This document shows positions 1 through 7,766 of a stretch of DNA of 64,000 nt, in pieces (positions within the stretch are counted from its first letter, which is position 1; the number at the start of each line of letters is the position of its first letter). Where the stretch lies: NCBI GenBank assembly GCA_021324095.1, contig JAJPJT010000033.1, positions 1-64,000 of the forward strand. The letters are read 5' to 3'. The notes below the pieces were generated by a model. The model was given only the letters and a program-made list of their open reading frames with translations. It ran no database searches and had not been told where the DNA came from. The position numbers and the translations under genes are program-made. The stretch is from Gammaproteobacteria bacterium. GTDB lineage: Bacteria > Pseudomonadota > Gammaproteobacteria > Xanthomonadales > Rhodanobacteraceae.

Positions 1-58
1 AAGCGCGCAGCGCTTGGCGGGTGAGGGGGGACGTTGCGGGCCTCGATGGCCGAGGCCG

Positions 59-1288
59 TCATTGCTCCACCGGGTGCGGATTCGGATTGAACGCCGGTTG
101 CACCGTGTTGTTGATGTTCACGGGCGTACCGTTCTTCAACTTCAACTGGCCACTGGTGACGACCACGTCACCCGCCTTGACGCCGGACAACACCGCCACC
201 TGATCGCCGCGGGTCGGCCCGACGGTGACCACCACTTGCTGCACGTAATGCGACGGACCGGACTTGGTGTTTTTGGTGTCCGCCTTCGGGGCGCCCTTCT
301 TCGGGTCCGCTTGCTTGGCATCGGCACTGCTCGCGGGCGGATCGCCTTGGTGCACCACGAACACGGTGTCGCCGTACGGCGCGTACGCGATCGCCGTCTG
401 CGGCAGGGTCAGGTAACGCTGCTCGCTGCCGGAATCCACCGCGACCTTCGTGAACATGCCGGGCACCAGCAGCTTGTCGGGGTTCGGCACGGTAGCCTCG
501 ACGCCGACGTTGCGGGTCGCAAGATCAACCTTGGGATCGGTCGCAGTGACCGTGCCCGTGAACGTCTTGCCCTTTAGGCCATCAGCGCTGATTTCGACCT
601 TGCTGCCGATCCGCATCTGGTCCAACGACGACTGCGGCACGGTGAAGTCGACGTACACCGGATCGAGCTGCTGCAGCGTGACCACGCTGTTCCCGACGTT
701 GATGTATTGACCGGGTGTCGCTGTGATGATGCCGACGCGGCCCGCAAACGGCGCGCGCAGCGTCTTCTTGTCGACCAGCGCCTGCTGCGCGGCGACATTC
801 GCCTGCGCACTTTTCAGGTTCGCCATGTCGGTGTCGTATTGCGCCTTGCTGATCGCCTGGACCTCGAGCTGCGCCTTGGAGCGCTTCGCGGTCAGCGCAG
901 CGAGCTGCTCGGCCGCCTGCAGCGACGCCAGTTGCGCGCGGTCCTGGGCGTCGACCAGCTTCATCAGGATCTGGCCTTTCTTGACGTCGGCGCCGGATTT
1001 CACGTCCACGTTCTCGACCAGGCCCGCGACGTCGAAGGCGAGATCGGTGCCGTGCACGGCGCGCACGTTGCCGAAGGCTTCGACATGTGGTTGCCACGAC
1101 TGGTACTCGGCGGTCATGGTGCTGATCGTCTGCGGCGGATTGGCCATCGACGCCATGAACTTGCCGATATAAATGCCCTTGATGGTGTTCCAGGCGACCA
1201 GCGCCCCGAACAGTATCAACAGTGCAACGATCACGATGATCAGGCGCTTGCGCAACTTCGGCCGCGCGGGCAACACGTAAGTATTCAT
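59..1288 (-). CDS. RND efflux periplasmic adaptor (membrane fusion protein)
   Basis: 409-residue periplasmic adaptor linking an inner-membrane RND pump to an outer-membrane channel. A single membrane anchor lies at about residues 15-35. It is followed by the split lipoyl domain (segments around 'GADVKKGQIL' and 'LRAPFAGRVG') enclosing an alpha-helical hairpin rich in Ala and Gln, then a beta-barrel domain and a C-terminal membrane-proximal domain. I start at the ATG that begins MNTYVLPARP, because the open frame upstream of it has no adaptor-like sequence. A lysine/alanine-rich insert (around KQADPKKGAPKAD) interrupts the membrane-proximal domain, which is unusual. It lies 46 bp downstream of the outer-membrane factor gene on the same strand. 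The RND permease is expected just beyond the left edge of the window. Family assignment is secure; substrate unknown. Confidence 0.93.
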   Translation of the reverse strand: MNTYVLPARPKLRKRLIIVIVALLILFGALVAWNTIKGIYIGKFMASMANPPQTISTMTAEYQSWQPHVEAFGNVRAVHGTDLAFDVAGLVENVDVKSGADVKKGQILMKLVDAQDRAQLASLQAAEQLAALTAKRSKAQLEVQAISKAQYDTDMANLKSAQANVAAQQALVDKKTLRAPFAGRVGIITATPGQYINVGNSVVTLQQLDPVYVDFTVPQSSLDQMRIGSKVEISADGLKGKTFTGTVTATDPKVDLATRNVGVEATVPNPDKLLVPGMFTKVAVDSGSEQRYLTLPQTAIAYAPYGDTVFVVHQGDPPASSADAKQADPKKGAPKADTKNTKSGPSHYVQQVVVTVGPTRGDQVAVLSGVKAGDVVVTSGQLKLKNGTPVNINNTVQPAFNPNPHPVEQ

Positions 1289-1334
1289 GGATTGATGCCT
1301 GATTGCTTGGTGGCTTCGGAGATCTGGATGCTCG

Positions 1335-2912
1335 TCATTTCTGCGATCGTCCCTGATCGCCGCGGTCGGAGACCTGCATGGTGGTTGAGAGCGGTTGCGC
1401 CGATGCGGCATCAGAACGGCCATCCCTTGCCTGACTTCCTGGCAAGCCTTGCCATCCACCACCGAGCGCCGCATACAACGCGGCGGTGTCGGCAAGGCGC
1501 GAGGTACGGGCGGCGATTTCGGCGATGCGTGCCTGCTGGTACTGGCGCTCGGCGGACAGCAGGGTCAGGTAATCGACGGCGCCCACGCGGTACTGGGTTC
1601 GGGTCAGCGACAACAGCTTTTGCGCGTCTTTCTCGGCCGTGCTCTGCGCCTGCAGGGATTGCGCGTCGTAATCGAGCGCCTGCAAGGTGTCGGCGACGTT
1701 CTGGAAAGCAACCAGTACGGCCTGCTGCCAATTGGCGAGCGCCATGTCCATGCCGGCCTCGGCGGCGCGCTTCTGGTGGAGCAACTGGCCACCGTGGAAC
1801 AGCGGCTGCAGCAAACCGAGTCCCAGCGACCAGCCCCCGCTGCCGGCGGCAAACAGGCCGGACGTGGTGAGCGCGGTGCTGGCGAGGCTGCCGTTCAAGC
1901 TGAGCTTGGGCAGCATGTCGGCGGTGGCGACCCCGACCGCGGCGGTCGCCGCGTGCAACTCGGCCGACGCGGCGCGGATGTCCGGACGCTGCGCGACCAG
2001 CGTCGATGGCAGGCTCACCGGGATATCCGTGGGCAGCGTGACCTGCTCCAGCGTGACCGGCTGCAGCTTCAGTTGCGCGGGCGTGACGCCGAGATACGTC
2101 GCGAGCTGGTTCTGCGTCACCGCCAGTTGCTTTTCGAGCGGCGGCAGCGTCGCTTCGGTGGACGCGAGTTGCGAGCGCACCGCGAGCGTGTCGGACAATG
2201 ATTTCGCGCCGATCGCCTGCTGCTTCTGCGCGATGTCGAGTTCCTGCTTCAGCGAGTCCACGATCTCGTGCGTGGCCTTGACCTGCTCACGCAGCGAAGC
2301 TTCCTGCAGCGAAGCCGTGACGACGTTCGCCGCCAGCGCGAGATAGATCGCATCGAGTTGCGCGCGCTGCACGTCCGCCTGGGCCTGCTGCGTCTCGATG
2401 CCGCGGCGCACGCCACCGAAGATGTCGAACACGTAGCCGACGCTCACGCCCGCGTTGTAGACGTTGTACGGCCCGAGCGCCTGGCCGGTGCCGGTCTGTG
2501 CGGCGGACTGCTTGGCGCGGGTGGCGCCGAGGCTTGCGTCGAGCGACGGGAACAGGCTGCCGCGCGCGGCCTTCGCCGTTTCCTCGGCCTGGCGCAACGC
2601 GGCTTCGGCGGCGGCTATCGAGGGACTGTGCTGGAATGCCTGCCGGACGCGCCGATCCAGTTCGGCGTTGCCGAACGTGGTCCACCAGCGTTGCGGGACG
2701 TTTTCGCCCTCAAGGAAATGCTGCGCATCGCCGCCCGCCGTCCCGGCCGAAGCCGTCGACGACGGCAGCGGCGCCGACGTGTAGCGATCCACGCGCGGCG
2801 CAGCCGGCTCGCGGAAATTCGGGCCGACGGCGCAGCCGGCCAGCATCGAAACCGCGATCACCACCGCCGTCCGCCGTACGGCGGACTTCAATTGGGTCTT
2901 GGGCTGCGTCAT
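1335..2912 (-). CDS. RND efflux outer-membrane lipoprotein (OprM/NodT family)
   Basis: 525-residue TolC-like outer-membrane factor. The N-terminus has a signal peptide ending in a lipobox (LAGC, Cys at about residue 26), followed by the family-typical 'VGPNFREP'. Two related halves rich in Ala/Gln/Leu helices carry the channel repeats; 'LVAQRPDIRAASAEL' is the usual signature of the second half. Length is slightly above the family's usual 460-500 because of a low-complexity C-terminal tail. It is the first gene of a minus-strand operon with the adaptor (46 bp gap). The stop codon abuts a GCGATC-type palindrome, so the last residues (DRGDQGRSQK) are encoded by that repeat. Confidence 0.95.
   Translation of the reverse strand: MTQPKTQLKSAVRRTAVVIAVSMLAGCAVGPNFREPAAPRVDRYTSAPLPSSTASAGTAGGDAQHFLEGENVPQRWWTTFGNAELDRRVRQAFQHSPSIAAAEAALRQAEETAKAARGSLFPSLDASLGATRAKQSAAQTGTGQALGPYNVYNAGVSVGYVFDIFGGVRRGIETQQAQADVQRAQLDAIYLALAANVVTASLQEASLREQVKATHEIVDSLKQELDIAQKQQAIGAKSLSDTLAVRSQLASTEATLPPLEKQLAVTQNQLATYLGVTPAQLKLQPVTLEQVTLPTDIPVSLPSTLVAQRPDIRAASAELHAATAAVGVATADMLPKLSLNGSLASTALTTSGLFAAGSGGWSLGLGLLQPLFHGGQLLHQKRAAEAGMDMALANWQQAVLVAFQNVADTLQALDYDAQSLQAQSTAEKDAQKLLSLTRTQYRVGAVDYLTLLSAERQYQQARIAEIAARTSRLADTAALYAALGGGWQGLPGSQARDGRSDAASAQPLSTTMQVSDRGDQGRSQK
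1336..1362. repeat. GCGATC palindrome, copy 1
   Basis: The core GCGATC-GTCCCT-GATCGC (stem GCGATC, 6-base loop) overlaps the 3' end and stop of the outer-membrane factor gene. The same core followed by the same GCCGC flank recurs at about 4421-4440, 7731-7751 and (with a different loop) 10668-10690. Here it is in the opposite orientation to the copies at 4.4 and 7.7 kb. Confidence 0.75.
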
Positions 2913-3042
2913 TCAGGCTCGTCACCGGTTTGAAGCGTTTGTCGGAAGCCGCCAAAACGGCAGCTCACATAATTGAACCGCGCGGTATTGTATTTAGCGT
3001 TGATGCATTGTGCAAGTGCAGCAATCGAACCGAAAGGGCCGA

Positions 3043-3089
3043 ATGTCATGACTTTGCACGTGACACGTGTCAGCGCGTTTCGATGACAT
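3043..3089. promoter_or_regulatory. Nested palindrome, candidate operator upstream of efflux operon
   Basis: A perfect 12-bp palindrome TGACACGTGTCA at 3061-3072 is flanked almost symmetrically by the inverted pair ATGTCAT (3043-3049) and ATGACAT (3083-3089). It lies about 150 bp upstream of the start of the outer-membrane factor gene and about 80 bp beyond the end of zapE. Such symmetry fits a dimeric repressor site (TetR or MarR type), but no regulator gene is next to it. Assignment to the efflux operon is inference. Confidence 0.4.
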
Positions 3090-3170
3090 GACGAATCACG
3101 CGTGCGGAATTCGACATCGATCGCGCGGGACAGTGCGCGCTGGGGGACGACCGCAAGCCTTTGTGTGAAT

Positions 3171-4328
3171 TCAGGTTGCGAACGGCCGTGAAGCCACCCG
3201 GTGCGGCTCTGCGAGATACGCTTCGCTCTGCATTTCGATCAGGCGGCTTTCCGTGCGCGCGAAATCTCCGCGCAGGCGCTTGCCGTCGTACAGCTCCACG
3301 ACCGGCGTCTGCGCCGTCACCGCAAGTTTCACCCGGCGGTCGTACAACTCGTCGACGAGGTGCACGAAGCGCTGCGCGGCATCCTCGTTGAATGGGGTGA
3401 ATTGCGGCAGCCGCGAAATCAGGATCGCGGGCCAGGTCTGGGCGAGCTCGATGTAATCGGCCGAACCGTAGGGGCCGTCGCACAGTGCCGCAAAATCGAA
3501 CCACGCCGCCTGCGCGCACACGCGATGTGCGTGCAAGGCGCGATCGTTGACCGCAAGCTCGACGTCTTCCTTTATTGCGCCCTGCGCCAGTTCATCGAAC
3601 AGCCGCGCAAGCGCGGCTTCCGCGCGCGCGTCATCCGGCGTGAGATACACCGGCGCGCGGGTGAACGCACGCAGGCGCCAGTCGTGCGGCGACGCCAGTT
3701 CGAGGACCTCGCAATGCTGTTCGAGCAAGGTGATCGCAGGCACGAAACGTTCACGCTGAAGACCGTTCCGGTACAGATCGCGCGGCGGCGTGTTGGAAGT
3801 TGCCACCAGCGCGACACCACGGTCGAACAGTGCGCGCAGCAGGCCATACAGGATCATGGCGTCGCCGATGTCGGTCACCATGAACTCGTCGAGGCAAAGC
3901 ACCCGCGCGCGCGCCGCGATGTCCGCGGCAACGCGCGGCAGCGGATCCCGCACGTCGCCGAGCGCACGCAATCCTGCGTGCACGTCCAGCATGAAGCGAT
4001 GGAAATGCACGCGCAGCACTATGCTCTCCGGCAATGACGCGGCGAATTGGTCCATCAGCATCGTCTTGCCGCGGCCGACCGCACCCCACAGATACAGGCC
4101 GCGGATTTCAGCGGGACCGCTCACGCGTGCGCGCAAGCGCGCCAGGATGCTGGGCGGGGGCGCCAGCAGGGCTTCGTGGAGGCGATCGAATGCGGCCAGC
4201 GCCGCTCGCTGTGACGGATCATCCTGCCAGCGGCCCGCAACAATGCCAAGCGCGTAGAGTGCGCTGGGCAAAGCGGCACCAGCGGGCGTCGGTGTATCAA
4301 ATGCAGGGTTGTTGTTCTGATGCTCCAA
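3171..4328 (-). CDS. zapE: ZapE/AFG1-like division ATPase
   Basis: Cell-division ATPase of the ZapE (AFG1) family, a P-loop protein that binds FtsZ at the late septum. Visible motifs are Walker A 'GAVGRGKTMLMD', the following 'HFHRFMLDVH', Walker B 'VLCLDEFMVTDIGDA', and 'ATSNTPPRDLY'. The body length of about 360-385 residues matches the family. The start is uncertain: in-frame TTG codons occur at 4394, 4328 and 4271, none with a clear Shine-Dalgarno. I place it at 4328 because the sequence immediately upstream is a dispersed repeat shared with 7.6 kb. The gene lies on the same strand downstream of the hydrolase, with only the repeat between them. Confidence 0.9.
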   Translation of the reverse strand: MEHQNNNPAFDTPTPAGAALPSALYALGIVAGRWQDDPSQRAALAAFDRLHEALLAPPPSILARLRARVSGPAEIRGLYLWGAVGRGKTMLMDQFAASLPESIVLRVHFHRFMLDVHAGLRALGDVRDPLPRVAADIAARARVLCLDEFMVTDIGDAMILYGLLRALFDRGVALVATSNTPPRDLYRNGLQRERFVPAITLLEQHCEVLELASPHDWRLRAFTRAPVYLTPDDARAEAALARLFDELAQGAIKEDVELAVNDRALHAHRVCAQAAWFDFAALCDGPYGSADYIELAQTWPAILISRLPQFTPFNEDAAQRFVHLVDELYDRRVKLAVTAQTPVVELYDGKRLRGDFARTESRLIEMQSEAYLAEPHRVASRPFAT

Positions 4329-4455
4329 TCGAAGCTGCTGTTGTGGAAAGTCAGGCCACGGAAGGCCGTTCTGGTCTTCACGACCTTGAGGCAATTCCGA
4401 ACACGAGTTTGGGCGAAGCGGCGATCAGGGACGATCGCACAATAATGGCGGCAGC
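4328..4455. repeat. Composite intergenic element, copy A
   Basis: About 125-bp element with two conserved ends shared with 7636-7766. One end contains GTTGTGGAAAGTCAGGCCA and GGCCGTTCTG. The other is the palindrome GCGATC-AGGGAC-GATCGC followed by ACAA and TGGCGGCAG. The middle 40-50 bp differ. Read on the minus strand, it begins inside the hydrolase gene, supplies that gene's stop codon, and ends just before zapE. Confidence 0.8.
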
Positions 4456-5129
4456 CAAGCACGCACGGCGTTCTTCACCGCGCCACGCAGATCCATCAGC
4501 CGCCGATGGAAGAAGTGCCCGGTCTCGGGCATCCGGATCAGGGTCGGCTTCGGATCGAGCTTTTCGATCCAGTCGAACACGCCCTGCGGATCGACGACCT
4601 CGTCGTCTTCCCCCTGCACCACCAGCCACGGACTGGTCGGCATCGCCAATTCGGTGACCTCGTAGCGGCCGACCGGCGGCGCCACCGTGATCAGCACATC
4701 CGCGCCGAGCGAGCGCGCACAGCGGAGCGCAATGTAGCTGCCGAAGGAAAATCCGGCCAGCCACAATGCATCGCCCGGGCGCACCTGGCGCACCCACTGC
4801 GCCACGGTCACCAGGTCGCCGCTTTCGCCGTCACCGTTATCGAACGTCCCGGTGGACGCGCCGATGCCGCGGAAGTTGAAGCGCACCGTGGCAAGTCCCG
4901 ATTCCCGGAGCGACCGCTCCAGCATCGTGACCACCTTGTTGCGCATCGTGCCGCCTTGCTGCGGATTGGGGTGGCAGATCACGACCGTGCCCGCGCGGGC
5001 GTGTTCCGGTTCCGGCACGGCGGTCGCCACTTCCAGCGTGCCGGCGGGACCCGGCAGCGCGAAGTGCGCGGCCGCGTCCGGGAAAACCGCGGGGCTGGGC
5101 GGCAGGGGATCGCTCATCGGCGCCATCAT
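4425..5129 (-). CDS. Alpha/beta hydrolase (dienelactone hydrolase-like)
   Basis: About 234-residue single-domain serine hydrolase. The alpha/beta-hydrolase triad is visible: nucleophile Ser in 'GFSFGS', Asp in 'GEDDEVVD', and His in 'ETGHFFHR'. The N-terminal 'HPNPQQGGTMRNKV' and 'RFNFRGIGASTG' are typical of the small CocE/dienelactone-hydrolase-like family found across Proteobacteria. No signal peptide, so it is cytoplasmic; the substrate is unknown. Three in-frame ATGs (5129, 5126, 5117) compete as start. The C-terminus 'LPPLLCDRP' is encoded by the composite repeat and is nearly identical to the end of the unrelated M48 peptidase at 7737. Confidence 0.88.
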   Translation of the reverse strand: MMAPMSDPLPPSPAVFPDAAAHFALPGPAGTLEVATAVPEPEHARAGTVVICHPNPQQGGTMRNKVVTMLERSLRESGLATVRFNFRGIGASTGTFDNGDGESGDLVTVAQWVRQVRPGDALWLAGFSFGSYIALRCARSLGADVLITVAPPVGRYEVTELAMPTSPWLVVQGEDDEVVDPQGVFDWIEKLDPKPTLIRMPETGHFFHRRLMDLRGAVKNAVRAWLPPLLCDRP

Positions 5130-5257
5130 ATAAGGAAGCCGGGGCGAAACGGGCGGTGGCGCCGGCATGCTTCCGCGGCGGAATGGTCGATCCGGCACGG
5201 CCCCGTTCGTCGTTCGGGTGGAGGCGCCAACCGGCGCATCGCAGACAGGAGAAAACC

Positions 5258-5623
5258 ATGTCCTACATCGACGGCTTCGTGATCGCCGTACCCAGCGCCA
5301 ACAAGTCGGCATTCATCGAGATGGCCCGGAAAGCCGACCCCATCTTCATCGAGTACGGCGCCATCCGGGTATTCGAATGCTGGGGCGATGATGTCCCGGT
5401 GGGCAAGCTCACGGATTTCCGGCGCGCCGTGCAGGCCACGGACGAGGAAACGGTGGTGTTCTCGTGGATCGAGTGGCCGGACAAGGCCACGCGCGACGCG
5501 GGCATGGCCAAGGTCATGCAGGATCCCCGGATGAATCCCGACAGCTTCAAGGCCATCTTCGACGGCAAACGGATGATCTTTGGCGGGTTCGCGCCGGTGA
5601 TCGAACTGGGCCCGGGCGCGTAA
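5258..5623 (+). CDS. DUF1428 family protein (YbaA-like)
   Basis: 121-residue small cytoplasmic protein of the DUF1428 family, an alpha/beta ferredoxin-like (dimeric barrel) fold. It opens with 'MSYIDGFVIAVP' and contains 'FECWGDDVPVGKLTDF' and 'DPRMNPDSFKAIFDGKRM', the conserved blocks of the family, and has the usual length. The start is chosen at the ATG preceded by CAGGAGA. It is transcribed away from the hydrolase and in the same direction as the ACP-phosphodiesterase-like gene about 100 bp downstream. The biochemical function of the family is unknown. Confidence 0.93.
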   Translation: MSYIDGFVIAVPSANKSAFIEMARKADPIFIEYGAIRVFECWGDDVPVGKLTDFRRAVQATDEETVVFSWIEWPDKATRDAGMAKVMQDPRMNPDSFKAIFDGKRMIFGGFAPVIELGPGA

Positions 5624-5720
5624 GCGAATGCGCGTGCCGCTGCGTTGACCACGCAGCGCGAACCGCGCGCGCATGGGAAGCATAAGATGGACTGCCGTTC
5701 TGGAAGCGTGCAAGTCCAAC

Positions 5721-6317
5721 GTGAACCACCTCGCCCATGCCCTGCTCGCCGATGCCGGCGGCATCGAGTTCGCGCTGGGCAGCGCGCTGGGAGACTTCGT
5801 GCGTGGTCGTCCCGATCCCGCGTGGCCCGCGGCGCGCCAGGCGGGCCTGCGCTTCCACCGCGCGATCGACCAGTACACCGACATCCATCCGCAGGTGGTC
5901 GCCGCGCGCACCTTGTTCGATGCACCGTTGCGCCGGTATGCGGGCATCGTGCTGGACGTATGGTTCGACCATTTGCTGGTTCGCGGCTGGCGCCGCTGCA
6001 GCGTGGATGAATCGCTCGCCGATTTTTCGCGGCGCTGGCTCGCGCTGCTGGATGCGCGCGCGGCAGACCTGCCGGATTCGCTGTGCGCGTTCCTCGCGTG
6101 GATGCACGCACACCAGCTACCCGAGGGCTACGGTGATGACGAAACGCTCGACCTGGTTTTCCATGCGCTCGCGCAGCGGCTGTCGCGCCCCTCGCCCATC
6201 GGCGACGCCCTGCCCGTGCTGCGGGCGCGCTCGATCGTCCTGCAACGGCATTTCGACGCGTTCTTCCCGGACCTCAAGGCCTACGCGGCCGGCTTGCGCG
6301 CCACGTTGCTGATTTGA
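5721..6317 (+). CDS. ACP phosphodiesterase-like protein (AcpH/DUF479)
   Basis: About 198-residue protein of the AcpH family, which removes 4'-phosphopantetheine from acyl carrier protein. Conserved HD-like metal-binding blocks are 'NHLAHALLA', 'LGDFVRG', 'FHRAIDQYTDIHP' and 'VLDVWFDHLL'. Length agrees with the E. coli enzyme (about 190). I place the start at GTG 5721 (V-NHLAH), which fits the family N-terminus; the upstream extension to 5673 has no homologous look. It converges with the MFS gene, stop to stop, with 3 bp between them. No signal peptide. Confidence 0.85.
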   Translation: MNHLAHALLADAGGIEFALGSALGDFVRGRPDPAWPAARQAGLRFHRAIDQYTDIHPQVVAARTLFDAPLRRYAGIVLDVWFDHLLVRGWRRCSVDESLADFSRRWLALLDARAADLPDSLCAFLAWMHAHQLPEGYGDDETLDLVFHALAQRLSRPSPIGDALPVLRARSIVLQRHFDAFFPDLKAYAAGLRATLLI

Positions 6318-6320
6318 TGC

Positions 6321-7625
6321 CTAGCCGGCCGCGGCGGGTCGCGGCATGTCCGTCGGCTCCGTGCGACTGGCAATCACCGCGCGCCAGCCGAACCAGCCGG
6401 CGAGACCCGCTGCCGCGGCCGAGACGACACCGATCACGCCCAGCGATGCGCCGAGTGCGCGCAACCCATCCAGCGCGCTCGCGACGGTGACGTCGCCGAA
6501 CCGCCACACTGCGGTATCGACGAAGTTCTTGCCCTTGTAGCGGATCTCGCGCTCAGCGCGCGTATACAGAGCGTCCGAAGCCGGCTTGGTGACGCCGTAG
6601 GCGAAACTGCGCGTCACGATCAGCATCAGCGGAACCAGCTCGATCGCCACGCCGGCGATGCCGAACCGGGCCGTGCCGAAGAAGGCCACCGCCAGCAGCA
6701 TCACCACGTTCACGACAGCCGGCAAGACCAGGCCGGAAACGATGCCGAAGCGCGGCAGCATCCAGCGCGTCAAGCCGACCTGCAGCAGCATTTCAATAAG
6801 ATTGACCGCGAAATCGATGTGTCCATAGAACGCGGTGCGTGCGGCGGCCTGCGCGAAATGCGCCTTGGCGTAATCGGCAACCAGCGCGTACGCGAGCGTG
6901 CCCACACCGTCCGAGAACAGCATCAGCAATGCCATCCGGCGCAGGAACGGATCAAAGAGGGTCGCCCGCAGGCCCGCCAGCAGAGACCCGCCGATCGGCG
7001 GCGGCCCGGCGGCGCCTGCATGGCGGGTGGATGACAGATAAAGCATCAAGCCGAGCGCCACGAGCAGCAGGATGGCAGACACCGCAAGCAGCGGCGCGAC
7101 ACCGATCCGTACCACCAGCAGCGTCGTCAACGCCGGGCCGGCCAACGCGCCGAGTGCGCCACCCAGCGCGATCATGGGAAACACGCGCCGCGCCGTCGCG
7201 GTGTCGAACAGGTCGGCCATCAGGCTCCAGAACAGCGACACCACGAACAGGTTGAATACGCTGACCCAGATGAAGAATCCGGTGCCGAGCATGCGTGCGC
7301 CGATGCGCGCCTGCGCCGCGAAAAGCGGCATGAACCCGACCAGGCACGCGATGAAGAAGCCGTAGCTCCAGCCCAGCACCGCCCGCCGCGGCAGGTGCGC
7401 GCTCAGCCAACCGAACACGGGCGTGATCGCGAGCATCGCGAGGAAGGTGCCGGTATAGAACCACGGCAGCGCGGCCGAGCCGGTCGCGCCGGCCAGCTGG
7501 TCGCGCACCGGCCGGATCACGTAGTACGCGGCGAGCACGCAGAAGAACGCGAGGGCGGCCAGGCCAACCGCGCGTCGATCGTCGCCACGCGCGTTCGGTC
7601 GCCAAACATTCTGTGAGCCAGTCAA
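6321..7625 (-). CDS. MFS-type carrier resembling NTP/NDP exchange transporters
   Basis: 434-residue polytopic inner-membrane protein with about 11-12 hydrophobic segments. The N-terminal 'AAYYVIRPVRDQLA' and later 'WSLMADLFDTATARRVFP' plus 'KPASDALYTRAEREIRYKGKNFVDT' resemble the MFS subgroup annotated in Proteobacteria as ATP:ADP-antiporter (AAA)-like. Transport of nucleotides has not been shown for the free-living members I know of, so the substrate is open. The only in-frame start near the N-terminus is TTG at 7625. The composite repeat (7636-7766) separates it from the upstream M48 gene. It is convergent with the acpH-like gene. Confidence 0.78.
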   Translation of the reverse strand: MTGSQNVWRPNARGDDRRAVGLAALAFFCVLAAYYVIRPVRDQLAGATGSAALPWFYTGTFLAMLAITPVFGWLSAHLPRRAVLGWSYGFFIACLVGFMPLFAAQARIGARMLGTGFFIWVSVFNLFVVSLFWSLMADLFDTATARRVFPMIALGGALGALAGPALTTLLVVRIGVAPLLAVSAILLLVALGLMLYLSSTRHAGAAGPPPIGGSLLAGLRATLFDPFLRRMALLMLFSDGVGTLAYALVADYAKAHFAQAAARTAFYGHIDFAVNLIEMLLQVGLTRWMLPRFGIVSGLVLPAVVNVVMLLAVAFFGTARFGIAGVAIELVPLMLIVTRSFAYGVTKPASDALYTRAEREIRYKGKNFVDTAVWRFGDVTVASALDGLRALGASLGVIGVVSAAAAGLAGWFGWRAVIASRTEPTDMPRPAAAG

Positions 7626-7635
7626 TGAATGCCTG

Positions 7636-7766
7636 TTCGAAGCGGCTGTTGTGGAAAGTCAGGCCATGGACGGCCGTTCTGATGCTTCGTCAACTTGGTG
7701 CGCGCATGCTTGGCCCACAGCCTCGGTACGCGGCGATCAGGGACGATCGCACAAAAGTGGCGGCAG
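7636..7766. repeat. Composite intergenic element, copy B
   Basis: Second copy of the element at 4328-4455. It shares CGAAGC-GCTGTTGTGG, AAAGTCAGGCCA, GGCCGTTCTGAT and the distal palindrome GCGATC-AGGGAC-GATCGC-ACAA. As in copy A, it spans from the stop codon of one minus-strand gene (the M48 peptidase) to just before the next (the MFS carrier). Confidence 0.8.

Noticed and set aside
707-2201. Long plus-strand open frames opposite the efflux genes
   Set aside because: They are rich in Arg, His and Gly, match no family, and lie antisense to two well-supported efflux genes; typical GC-rich shadow frames.
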